Assembly: GCA_007115705.1 (NCBI GenBank)
Contig: QXEO01000821.1
Coordinates: 1,352,884 to 1,416,883, forward strand
Direction: 5' to 3'
From: Dactylis glomerata
Taxonomy: Eukaryota; Streptophyta; Magnoliopsida; Poales; Poaceae
Length of the DNA stretch: 64,000 nucleotides
This document shows, piece by piece, positions 45,363 to 55,045 of this stretch (the stretch's first letter is position 1; each line of letters starts with the position of its first letter). The notes under the pieces are model-generated. The model was not told the DNA's origin. It saw only the letters and a program-made list of their open reading frames with translations, and made no database searches. Both the position numbers and the translations under genes were made by a program.

Positions 45363-46380
45363 GTAGCCCCTGAGATTCTACCAGAATTGTAGATTCAGAT
45401 TGAATCTCTAATCTTTAAATCTTCAACTTGATCATTACTTCGACTTCTTCATATCTTCAAATCTTCGACTTGGTCTTTCGACTTATTTTCATGATAGTAT
45501 CTCGCAAGGGGTTTTGATGAACAAGCCTGACAACTCTGATGGATCAAGAGGCCAGTTAACTGCCGGAACAGATACTTGCCACCTACTTCAAATTCAATCC
45601 CCTTGGACTTGAATTCGGTAAACCGGTCAAACCCATTCTTTTGCCGCATTTAGGACTTACAAAAAATGAATCCCAGTGGTTCTCAGGATACCCAGTGCGT
45701 CCACCAGGATTTTCTTCACGTCGTAGACACGGATACATACCAGCAGAGCGCATCCATCTATGTATACCGGGCCACACAGGACGGATCCTGGGGTCTTACC
45801 TTCGTGATGAATCACGGCATTCGAGTTTTGGTCGCGATGACACAACTCAAGGATCATATGTCGTAGCCTTGTTTGACTGTTTCAGAGTATAAAATACTCG
45901 AGTTACTTTAATTGATAAAGAAGGTCGCTCCCGATGGGAGTAATAGAATTTTCTGATTTGTTCTTTCTGCTTCAGTAGTCATGAATAAATATCATCGGGT
46001 GCGCGCCCAGCGCTCCCGATGGGAGTAGCCCCCGAGGCTATGGCCGAAATTTTCAGGTATAGACTCAAGAAAATAGATAAGTATACTTCGTGTACTTCTT
46101 CATGCATCAATTGTTGACTTCCATAATTTATGCAATGTATTCCTTTCTTCGAATGTCACAAGCCCCCGAGTCGAAGACGGGGTAAACTTGTGCTTCCTTG
46201 ACAGATATCTTTCGTAGTCCCTGCTTCTTTATTTCTTACTGTGTTTTTTCCTCTCTTCCTTCATCTTCTTTTTTTCTCTTATTTATCTTTTTCCTGGATA
46301 CGTTGACCTTTCTGTTATCGTCTGCTCTGGGCAGCATATAAGAACCTATGATTATATTTTGGCCCTTGTACAGGCCCATT
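45363..46380 (-). other. 3' module of the minus-strand Tat element
   Basis: Non-coding. 45460-45820 matches the module at 30590-30970 in reverse. It also contains the upstream flank of the plus-strand B3 gene. Confidence 0.7.
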
Positions 46381-46389
46381 ATACGTGCT

Positions 46390-46397
46390 TATAAATA
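46390..46397 (+). promoter_or_regulatory. TATA-like box of the antisense B3 gene
   Basis: TATAAATA, 111 bp upstream of ATG 46508, in a leader with AAACCCTA and TCTAGGGTTT motifs. It points into the B3 gene and away from the 3' LTR. Confidence 0.6.
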
Positions 46398-46507
46398 AAG
46401 CACATCTAGTGATAGGTAAAAACCCTAATCCAGTATTTTGCTTCTCCGCCGCATCATCTTCCTCCTCTCAAACTCATCTAGGGTTTCTATTCCCAACTCC
46501 TTCATTC

Positions 46508-47079
46508 ATGGCTGATGGAAGTGGATCTCGCCTGAACCTTGGCTCTCCGGTGGAGAAGCGGAGCCGCGGCCGCCCTCGCGGCAGTAAGAACAAGGCTTCA
46601 ACTGATGCCTTGGTGGCTTCGTCGTCCGCTCCGGTGAAGCGGCGCCCCGGCCATCCGGCTGGGAGCAAAAACAAGCCCAAGGTGCCTTTAGCTGCGCCTG
46701 GTCCAAGTGCTCCTTCTGCTAACGCATCTTCTCCTCCACCCAGACTCTTCTCGTTTTTCTGCATCGCCGGCCCACAATGTCGTGAAATTCAGCGTCTCCC
46801 TCAGAATTTTACCAAGTTCATGGATGGACGAGAACTGCGGGAAGCCGTTCTTCGTGAGCACTCTGGTGGAGGAACTCCCTATGAAGTGGAAGTCTGGTAT
46901 GACGACGCCGGTGAACAATACTTCAAGGGCGGCTGGTCGCAATTTGCAGAAGACCATGATCTTCATCAGGGTTTTTTATGACTTTCAACTTCCACGTTGG
47001 GACGTCGAAGTTCGACGTGAAAGTCTATGATTGCACTCAATGCCAGAAGGAGTATGAAGCTGAAGTACATTTTCATTAA
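46508..47079 (+). CDS. AT-hook and B3-domain DNA-binding protein, antisense cargo of the Tat element, one apparent frameshift
   Basis: ATG 46508 (MADGSGSRLNLGS) begins a protein of about 190 aa on the strand opposite to pol. Residues 17-29 are a canonical AT-hook (KRSRGRPRGSKNK). A second, degenerate copy (KRRPGHPAGSKNK) follows, then a Pro/Ala linker. From about residue 95 it fits a plant B3 domain: LPQNFTKFMDGRELREAV, YEVEVWYDDAG, then YFKGGWSQFAEDHDLHQGF. At 46972-46977 the T-run is one base short, giving TGA. The next frame continues MTFNFHVGTSKFDVKVYD to TAA 47077-47079, the expected last B3 strands. The likely role is nuclear DNA binding. An in-frame upstream GTG (46385) lies at the TATA box and is not the start. 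Confidence 0.8.
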
Positions 47080-47472
47080 TTTCTTTTCTATGTAATCTGC
47101 TTCCATGGTTGCATTTTTTTGTGTTATTTGTAAGCAGTAATCATGCCCTTACTATGTGTTTTCTTCAGTAATAGACCATGGGAACAAAATCTTGTTCCGA
47201 GGTGCGCATATTAACGTTTTATCGGGTTCCTTCGAACCATTTATACAGCTGCCGAAATTTATGGTTGTGGTCAACCTTGTCGTATGTCGAAGATAATAAC
47301 CATAATGCTTAATAATAATCTTTTACTCTATACTTCATACGACTCGAGGGTCCAAGCCCCCGAGTGAAAAAATAAAACGTTTACATATATTGTCGAGTTG
47401 ACCCAAGGAACCCGACCGGTGGCCTCATGTTCTGGGTTCGGAGGGTCATAACTCGAAGAAATCTTACATCGA
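47080..47472. other. spacer between B3 gene and pol 3' end
   Basis: AT-rich, tail-to-tail between the plus-strand B3 gene and the minus-strand pol stop. A GT...TTTCTTCAG pair (about 47066-47169) could be an intron, but the next codon would be a stop. Confidence 0.4.
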
Positions 47473-50400
47473 CTATGCGTAGAATCGTCGTAGTTGCTCT
47501 GCATTCCACGGGTTACTTTCGTTTTGCCCCGTTTTCTTGTCTTGTAGACGATAAGCTCCTCCTGGTATCACTTCTGTCACGATGTAAGGTCCCACCCATG
47601 GGGACTCGAGTTTTCCATGCCCATCTTGCTTGAGTCGTAAGACTAAATCTCCCACTACGAAGGATCGTGGACGAACTCGACTGCTATGGTAGTTTCGCAG
47701 GCTTTGCTGATATTGGGTGGCTCTGGCTAGTGCTACGTCCCTTGCCTCATCGAGCGCATCGACATCATCCTGAAGTGCCTCTGTAGAAACTGTCTCATCA
47801 TATGTCGTGATTCTTGAAGCTTCATGCGTGATCTCTACTGGAAGCACGGCTTCTGCGCCATGGACCAGGAAGAAAGGTGTTTCTTGAGTAGCAGCGTTGG
47901 GTGTAGTTCGCAGACTCCAAAGCACGGAGGGTAACTCATCTACCCAAGCGTGCTTGGCTTTCTCAAGGGGTGCTAATAGTTGCTTCTTTATCCCGCTGCA
48001 TATTAGGCCATTGGCTTTTTCGACTTGTCAGTTTGTCTTTGGATGTGCTACGGATGCAAATTTCAATTTGATTCCTAACCCTTCGCAATAGTCCTTGAAC
48101 TCTTTTGACGTGAAGTTTGTACCGTTGTCTGATGATGTTGTGTGGCACTCCAAAGCGAAAGACTATAGACTTTATGAAGTTTATTGCTGCTTTAGAGTCT
48201 TGAGTTGTTACTGGGGTTGCTTCTATCCATTTTGTGAACTTGTCAACCGCCACCAGCATATAAACATGCCCTCCTGGCCAGGATTTATGCAATTTCCCCA
48301 CCATGTCGAGACCCCACTACGCAAAGGGCCAAGATAATGGTATTGGTTGTAACTCTGCTGCTGGCGCGTGTGGCCGGGATGCGAACCTTTGACATGCTTC
48401 ACACTTTCGGACTATGTCTTTTGCGTCCTCGATGGCTGTTAACCAATAGAATCCTGCTCGAAAGGCTTTGGCTGCGATAGCTCTGCTGCTCGCGTGATGT
48501 CCGCATACTCCTGCGTGGATATCCTTTAAAATTTCTTGTCCTTCTTGAGGAGTGACGCATCGTTGCAAGACGCCTGATATACTTTTCTTATATAATTTCC
48601 CCCGTAACACGACGAAAGACTTGGATCATCGTATTATCCTTTTTGCGTCTACCGCGTCTTCGGGTAGTGTTTTATTTATCATGTACGCCAGATAAGGCTG
48701 CATCCAAGTTTCTTCTATCATCATGACTTCTTCTGGTTCTGCTATACTCATTTTTCCAGCCCCCGAGCCTGTTGCTTGTTCCTCTGTAGTCGAAGTTTTG
48801 CTATTCTTTATTGATCGCTCTACTATTTCTTCTCAGAAGACTCCTTGTGGTACAGGCAAGCATTGAGACCCGATATTTGCTAAATTGTCGGCTTTCTCGT
48901 TGTTGGCTCTGCTGACATGCAAAACTTCACATCCATCGAATGTTCCTTCAAGATAGTGGTATAAGTTTCTGTATGCTGTCATGTTGTCACTGATGGCGTC
49001 GCATTTATTCATTACTTGTTGGACGACAAGATTCGAGTCTCCAAATATTTTAAGTCGAGTTGCTCCACAGGCTTTTGCCATTTTCATTCCATGGAGCAGC
49101 GCCTCGTATTCGGCATCATTGTTAGAAGCTTGAGGAAAACTCATCCGTAACACATATTTCAATTTGTCGCCCTGTGGTGATATCAGGACTACGCCTGCTC
49201 CTGCGCCTTGGATTCTTTTTGAGCTATCGAAATACATCGTCCAAACACTCGATAAATCTGGAGGACCTGTACTTTGTAATTCCGGCCACTCTGCTGTGAA
49301 GTCTGGCAGAATTTGCGACTTGATTGCTTTCCGCTTTTCGTACATGATGTCCAGGGGGGATAATTCAATTCCCCATAAGGAGACATGTCCTGTTGCTGAA
49401 GGGTTGTTCAATATATTGGAGAGTGGTGCTTCGTTGACTACTATAATTGGGTGTATCGCAAAGTATTGCCGTAGTTTCCGAGCTATTGTGAAGACACTGT
49501 ATGCTAGCTTTTGATAGTGCGGGTACCTTTGCTTTGTTGGAGATAGTACTTCGCTGATGAAATATACTGGCCTTTGAACGCCGTGAGCCTTCCCTTCTTC
49601 ACTTCTTTCGACTACCAGTACTGTACTCACCACTTGGTGTGTTGCTGCAATGTATAGTAGTAATGGTTCTTTTTCCTTTGGTGCGACCAACATTGGAGGT
49701 GTGGAGAGCACTTTTTTCAACTGTGCGAAAGCTACATCCGCTTCTTCCGTCCACTCGAATTTTTTGTCTGATTTTTTCATGAGTGCGTAGAAAGGTAATG
49801 CTTTCTCTCCCAATCGAGCCACAAATCGACTTAGTGCCGCAACACGTCCTGTGAGCTTCTGTACATCGTGTAGCTTTGTTGGTTTTCCCATTGTTGATAT
49901 TGCTTGGATCTTTTATGGGTTTGCCTCTATTCCTCTTGCTGATACTAAGAACCCCAGGAGCTGCCCTGCTGATACACCAAAAGAGCATTTTGTCGGGTTG
50001 AGCTTGAGCTTGTACCTGTTCAAGTTGTCGAAATATTCCGCTAGGTCGCTGATCAGAGACTCTTCTTTCCTCATGGTAATGACTACGTCATCGATGTAGA
50101 CTTGGATATTGCGCCCTATTTGACTTCCGAGGCAGTTTTCCATCATCCGTTGGTAGGTTGCTCCAGTGTTTTTTAGGCCGAAAGGCATGACTTGATAACA
50201 AAACACGCCGTATGGCGTGATGAAGGCTGTTTTTTCCTCGTCTTCCTTTTTTAATTTGATCTGATTGTAACCAGAATATGCGTCTAGGAAGGAAAGCCTT
50301 GCGCACCCCGCTGTTGAGTCAATTATTTGGTCAATGCGAGACAGGGGGAAGGGATCCTTTGGACAATGCTTGTTGTGGAATGTGTAGTCGACACATACTC

Positions 50401-51222
50401 TTTGTACGTCTGTATTTTTCTTGGGGATTATAACTGGATTAGATACCCAAGTCGACGTTTTGATTTCTCGGATGAACCCTGCGTTCTCCAGCCTATGTAG
50501 CTCTGATGCTATTGCTTTCCTCTTGGGTTCATCAAATCATCGTAGTGGTTGCTTGACCGGCTTTGCTTTAGGATCCACGTTTAGTGCGTGCTCGACGAGT
50601 TCCCTGGGAACACCTGGCATGTCTGATGGACACCAGGCAAAGATTTCCCAGCGCTCACAGAGAAACTCGATGAGCGCGCTTTCCTATGCGGGGTCCATGT
50701 TTACTGCTATGGAGGTGGTCTTGTTTGGGTCCGTCGGATGGACCTGGATTTTCTTCGAGTCTTGAGTTGCATCGAAAGCCTGATCTGGCAGGGATCGCCC
50801 GACGTCGGGTAGCACGTTGTGGTCAGTGTCGCCTTTTAGCTTTGCGTACTCTGCTGTCATGCCGAAGGTTTGCGCCAACCTATTAAATTCTTTATCACAG
50901 GTGTTGGATACTTCGAAGCTTCCTTGTACCGTGATCGTTCCTTCGGGTCCTGGTATCTTCAGTGTGAGATATGCATAGTGAGGTACTGCCATGAATTTTA
51001 CAAATGCTGGGCATCCCAGGATTGCGTGGTATTGTGAGGGCCAGTCCATGACTTCAAACTCCAGCTTTTCTCTATGATAATTGCTGCTGTCGCCGAAACA
51101 GACATCGAGTTCTATTTTGCCCAAGGGATAATTTGCGGCTCCTAGTACTATTCCGTGGAAAGAACAATCTGTTGGCTTTAGATTTTCCAATGATATGCAC
51201 ATTGCTCTCAACGTTCTGGCGT
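47473..51222 (-). pseudogene. Tat pol (protease end, RT, dual RNase H, integrase), several stops and one deletion
   Basis: Minus strand. Protease part: SQYHAILGCPAFVKFM. RT: YQVMPFGLKNTGATYQRMM and VYIDDVV. RNase H: LLLYIAATHQVVSTVLV. The archaeal-type second RNase H has TMYFDSS and NNDAEYEALLHG. Integrase zinc finger: GHHASSR and CEACQRF; core: FTKWIEATPV; C-terminal module: WVGPYIVTEV. Stops: TAG 50684-50686, TGA 50537-50539, TAA 49913-49915, TGA 48833-48835, TAG 48317-48319, and a TGA near 48027. A two-base deletion near 48138 removes part of the integrase ITDNGTNF motif. The dual RNase H places it in the Tat lineage. Not functional. Confidence 0.9.
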
Positions 51223-51556
51223 TGACAAGGATATAGCTAATAGAGCCCACTAGTTGAGTACCCCTGAGGCCCGTTAAGCTAGGCCCAATTGTAATAATAG
51301 TTGAGATACGAGTTCTTACCGTATGTCGATATTGTAATCTGTATCGGACCCTACCCGATCCTTGAGACCTGCCACCTATATATAGGGGCCAGGATGGGAC
51401 GGTGTAGGCCAGATTGAAAGCAAGCCAGGTTAAACACCCAAGTTTACTTTCGATATACACCTGTTTCGACTAACTTTACCTTCGAGTTCATCCGACGTCC
51501 TATCTCCCCGATCCTAAGTCCTTCATCTAGGACATTTGTCGAGTTAACCCTCGTCA
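51223..51556 (+). repeat. 5' LTR of the plus-strand Tat element
   Basis: 334 bp, TGACAAGGATATAGC to CCCTCGTCA, followed by the primer site TTGGCGCCGACCGTGGGGAC. Confidence 0.92.
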
Positions 51557-51593
51557 ATTGGCGCCGACCGTGGGGACTTTGGGCATTGGAATC

Positions 51594-53479
51594 ATGAATT
51601 CGATGGCTTTTTCATTTTTAGCCAACAGCAGTGCAGGAATCGATGAAAATCAAGAGATGGAGTTGACAATCAGAAGTTTAAACATCCTCATCGGGCCTTC
51701 GGGTTCGACTCGCTTTTCAGATCCGGCGAAACTAGATCCGTCGGCAAGTGAGCCTGAAACACTAGCAATGATGGAATATTCTGAAGGCTCTTCCAGCGAG
51801 GTAAACTCGCCAGTCAGCTTAGGAGAAATACAAGAAAGAAAAATCGGAGAAGGCGATGAAACAATGGAAAATTTCGACTTAGGGATCCAACTCGAAGATC
51901 TCGTGATTTGCCACGACGATATCTCAGACAAGTCAACAGATACATGGAAGATAGGGTTAGAGCTTTCTGAAGATGATGACTCGATTTTCTCAAGCTTTAA
52001 TAACAAAATCGGCAAACAGTGCTAGGTGCTCGCCATTGTAGGAGACAATTCAGAAGAATTCGATGAAAACAACAATCAAGTGCTAAACCTAGCAAATATC
52101 GATAGAGGAGCAAATCATCTAGCAGAAGGGCAAACAGTAGAATCCCTCGCAACCAGGGAAAAATTCGGCAATCAGTTGACGAATGGAGAGTAATAAGGGC
52201 AGCCGTAGAACACGGCATGCCTGTACCATCAAATTCCAGCAAGGATATGCTTCTGGGGTATCACTATGCCCTAAGGCAGCAGGCAAAACAATTAGCAAAG
52301 GAGAAAATAGAGATACAACAAAGAAAAGAATCGGCCATTGCAGCTAGCAACGCTGCTCGCAGAGCACGAAGCGACGCATCACATACTAACGCAAATAGGA
52401 ATCGTCGACATGGTTCAAGGTATGAAAACCTCGAGTACTCAGAAAGGCAAAGCATCTCCAAAAACCTCGACTCGTCCTTCCTATCGGTCGACGAGCAGGG
52501 AAACATCATACCAAAAACTCCCGAAGCAGCACTAGTAGCAGCTCAAGCGTATCTATTTACAACTCGACCAAGTCCAGGAGACCCGAGAGAACATATGCAC
52601 AGAGCAGCGTTGAACGGACTGAAGATGGTGGGTAACAAGCTATCAGCAAACGAAGAGGAGGCATATCACAAGAAGGAAACACACAAGCGAAGATCACCTC
52701 ACCGTCACAATAGTCCTCGGCGCAGAAGCAGTAGTCGACAATCTCGATCACCATCACCAAAACAACATGGGATCCCAAAGCATGGAGGAACTCAAAGATC
52801 TCGATCTCCAAACAGAAGGCATGGCTATGAAGACGACGAAAAGGAGATGGGAGCATCATGCTTTACCCGTAGGGTTTGCACTATGCCAGTACCCAAAGGG
52901 TTCAAACTACCTCATGATCAACAAAAGTACGACGGGTCACAGGAACCACAGTCATGGCTCTCAAACTATCTACAAGCAGTACAAATATTGGGAGGAACCA
53001 AAGAAACAGCTATGCAAAGTTTGTAATTACACCTCACCGGCGCAGCAAGGTCATGGTTGAGCAAATTAGAGAAAGAAACTATTGGAAGTTGGGAAGATCT
53101 CACGAAGAAATTTACAAGCAACTTCAGGTCGACATATAAGCAACCGGCATCGATAGAAGAAGTCAAAGCATGCGTGCAGCAACGCGGAGAAACCCTAAGG
53201 GCGTACATCCAAAGATGGAGTCTTATCAAAAACTTAGCAGTTGAAGTTTCAGACGAAAGAGCAATAGACGCATTCATAATCGGATTAAGGCGAGGGGACC
53301 TAGTCGAAGAGATGGGCAGAATCAAGCTGAAAACAGTGTCAGACCTCATGGACGTAGCAAACAAGTTTGCAGATGGAGAAGACGCATGCAACAACAAGCG
53401 GACGCGATCGCTAGAGGATGATAGAAGAAACAGGTATGGAAGCCAAAGAAGAAGATCCCGCAATTACGACAACTACGGC
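51594..53479 (+). pseudogene. Tat gag, truncated, with stops and frameshift
   Basis: Homologous to the gag at 22698. TAG 52023-52025 and TAA 53024-53026 stand where the relative has CAG and CAA. One A is missing from an A-run near 52162. The capsid segment FKLPHDQQKYDGSQEPQSW and the RSWLSKLEKE segment are retained. The frame is cut off at 53479 by the next LTR. Start chosen at the ATG conserved with the relative; the earlier TTG in the primer site is not a start. Confidence 0.88.
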
Positions 53480-54223
53480 TGTCGTGGGGATGACTAATGG
53501 GGCATGCCACGGGCCGAGCTATCTGCCGGCTGGCGTCCCAGGAATCTCCATGGCTTTAGGATGAGAAGACCAGCTCCACCCAAAGGGCCGGCTGCGTTAG
53601 CAGCCGGCTGGCAACTCCACCGAGGAGAGCCAGAGCCGGGCGATGAAGACAAAAGCCCTCCAACGGCTGTTTCGCCGAAAGTGGGCTGGCCCCGACAAGA
53701 ATGACAGAGGCAAATGACGGGAGTGACGAGCGCCACGACCGGACCCAGCCAATCAGCGATCAAGGAGCCTTCCCCACGGCAGGATCCGAGGCAAAAGGGA
53801 GGGCATATGCCCCCCAGATGCCGGTCCAAGGGGAAAGGCGCTTTCTAAAGCGTGATCGTCAGAGCAGGGCCAGAGGATCACGCCGAAGACTCGGCCACGG
53901 AGAAGCCGGCAGCCGGCCAGATCGCCACCTAACCTATAACCAGGCCCCCGCCTATATAAGGGGGCCTGGACCCTTAGTCTAGGGAGATCCAATCTTCTTC
54001 TTCCTCCTCTAGCCCGAACAGCTCGAGGAGCACTGTAATCGCTACTGTCGAGATAATATGAAGCAGGCAGGAAGTAGGGGTTTTACCTCCACTCGGGAGG
54101 GCCCTGAACCTGGGTAAACCGAGGTGTCTCCGTTGGCATAATCCCAAGCCGGACCCATCATCACCACCGTCGAGCCCCTTCGATAAGCCACCCCATGGCT
54201 ACTGTCTCTAAATTCCCACGACA
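53480..54223 (+). repeat. 5' LTR of the third gypsy element
   Basis: 744 bp, TGTCGTGGGG to CCCACGACA with 8-bp inverted ends. TATA-like CTATATAAGG at about 53951. Confidence 0.88.
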
Positions 54224-54224
54224 G

Positions 54225-55045
54225 TTGGCGCCCACCGTGGGGCAAAGCACGGCGGCGAGCGGAGTCAAGTTCCGGCCAGGACCCTCATCGGCTCTCGGTG
54301 AGAAGGTCGCCTCCGGCCTTGTCTGGAGGTTCAGCACCTTTGACTGTGTCAGCGACAACTTGGCCCACTTCGAGAACGGCTTCGGCAACAGCGGCTCCTT
54401 CCTCGACGTCGGCAGCCACCGCTTCTACGTCGCCAAGCCCTTCCCGAAGGAGGTGACTGATGTCTTCGACCCTCTCTACGACGGAGGCTCCAGCTGCGGT
54501 GAAAGCAGCAGTCTTGGCGCCATGGTCGAGGTGATGGCCCTGGGAGAAGAGGAGGGCGGCGACTCCTTGCGCCCCGAGCGCCCGTCGCTCGAACGCCTTC
54601 TTCCGCAGGAGCAGGATGCTCCGCTCCCAGAGCAGGACGCCCCAGACATCTCTGTGGTGGACCTGCGCGTACCACTCAGCCGTGTCATCGACCCCGCCCG
54701 GGTTGCCGAGGCCCTGGAGCGGACGCGTCTCGTCCTCCTCAGCAAGGTGGCCGAGGACGAGGCCAACCGGTGCCGCGCGAGCACCACGCTCAGCGAGTTC
54801 TACGACGTGCATGGAGATGCACCGACCGAGCTCGCTCGTGATCTGCGGCGCAGCTTCGCCACCGCGGGCCCCGGCCAGATCCAGCGGTCGCCATCGGCAA
54901 GCCGAGGCCGCGGAGGGCGCGGACAGGGCGGCCGTGCTCCGAGCGGCAATGCCCAAGGCCGCCGCGCCCAGCAAGGTGGTGGAGCAGGCAGGCCACGCCA
55001 GGTCCCGGTGCCAGCACCAGGGTCGGAGTCCCAGGCTCGCCACCG
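54225..55045 (+). pseudogene. gag remnant lacking a recognisable capsid domain
   Basis: An open frame runs from inside the LTR. It reads acidic (MALGEEEGGDSLRPE), then a leucine-rich segment with LSEFYDVHGDAP, then RGRGGRGQGG Gly/Arg runs. The protease-side coding resumes in another frame from about 55046 (KEGKYTLDATLDQPC). The usual Trp-rich capsid motifs are absent, so an internal deletion with frame change is likely. The start codon is uncertain; the ATG at 54195 lies within the LTR. Confidence 0.6.

Larger units (their letters stand above)
45028..51222 (-). mobile_element. Tat-family gypsy element with pol and antisense B3 gene (minus), truncated on the right
   Basis: Reading on the minus strand: protease end, RT, RNase H with the second archaeal-type RNase H, integrase, then a region with an oppositely oriented gene, the 3' module, a polypurine tract and the 3' LTR at 45028-45362. 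It is interrupted inside the protease at 51222 by a plus-strand relative. Its 5' LTR and gag must lie to the right, outside the window. Left target base candidates are GTAAC (45023-45027). Confidence 0.9.
51223..53479 (+). mobile_element. Tat-family gypsy element (plus), 5' LTR and gag only in window
   Basis: Same family as the elements at 22327 and 45028, inserted into the protease codons of the latter (expected target duplication GGCGT, 51218-51222). It is itself interrupted at 53479 by another LTR element, so its pol or cargo is out of view. Confidence 0.88.

Noticed and set aside
46385..46507. Upstream extension of the B3 protein from 46385
   Set aside because: The first codon is GTG, it overlaps the TATA-like box, and the segment reads like 5' UTR; the ATG at 46508 is the natural start.
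45028..51556. LTRs at 45028-45362 and 51223-51556 as one element
   Set aside because: They are in opposite orientation and the coding strands around them are opposite; each belongs to a different insertion.
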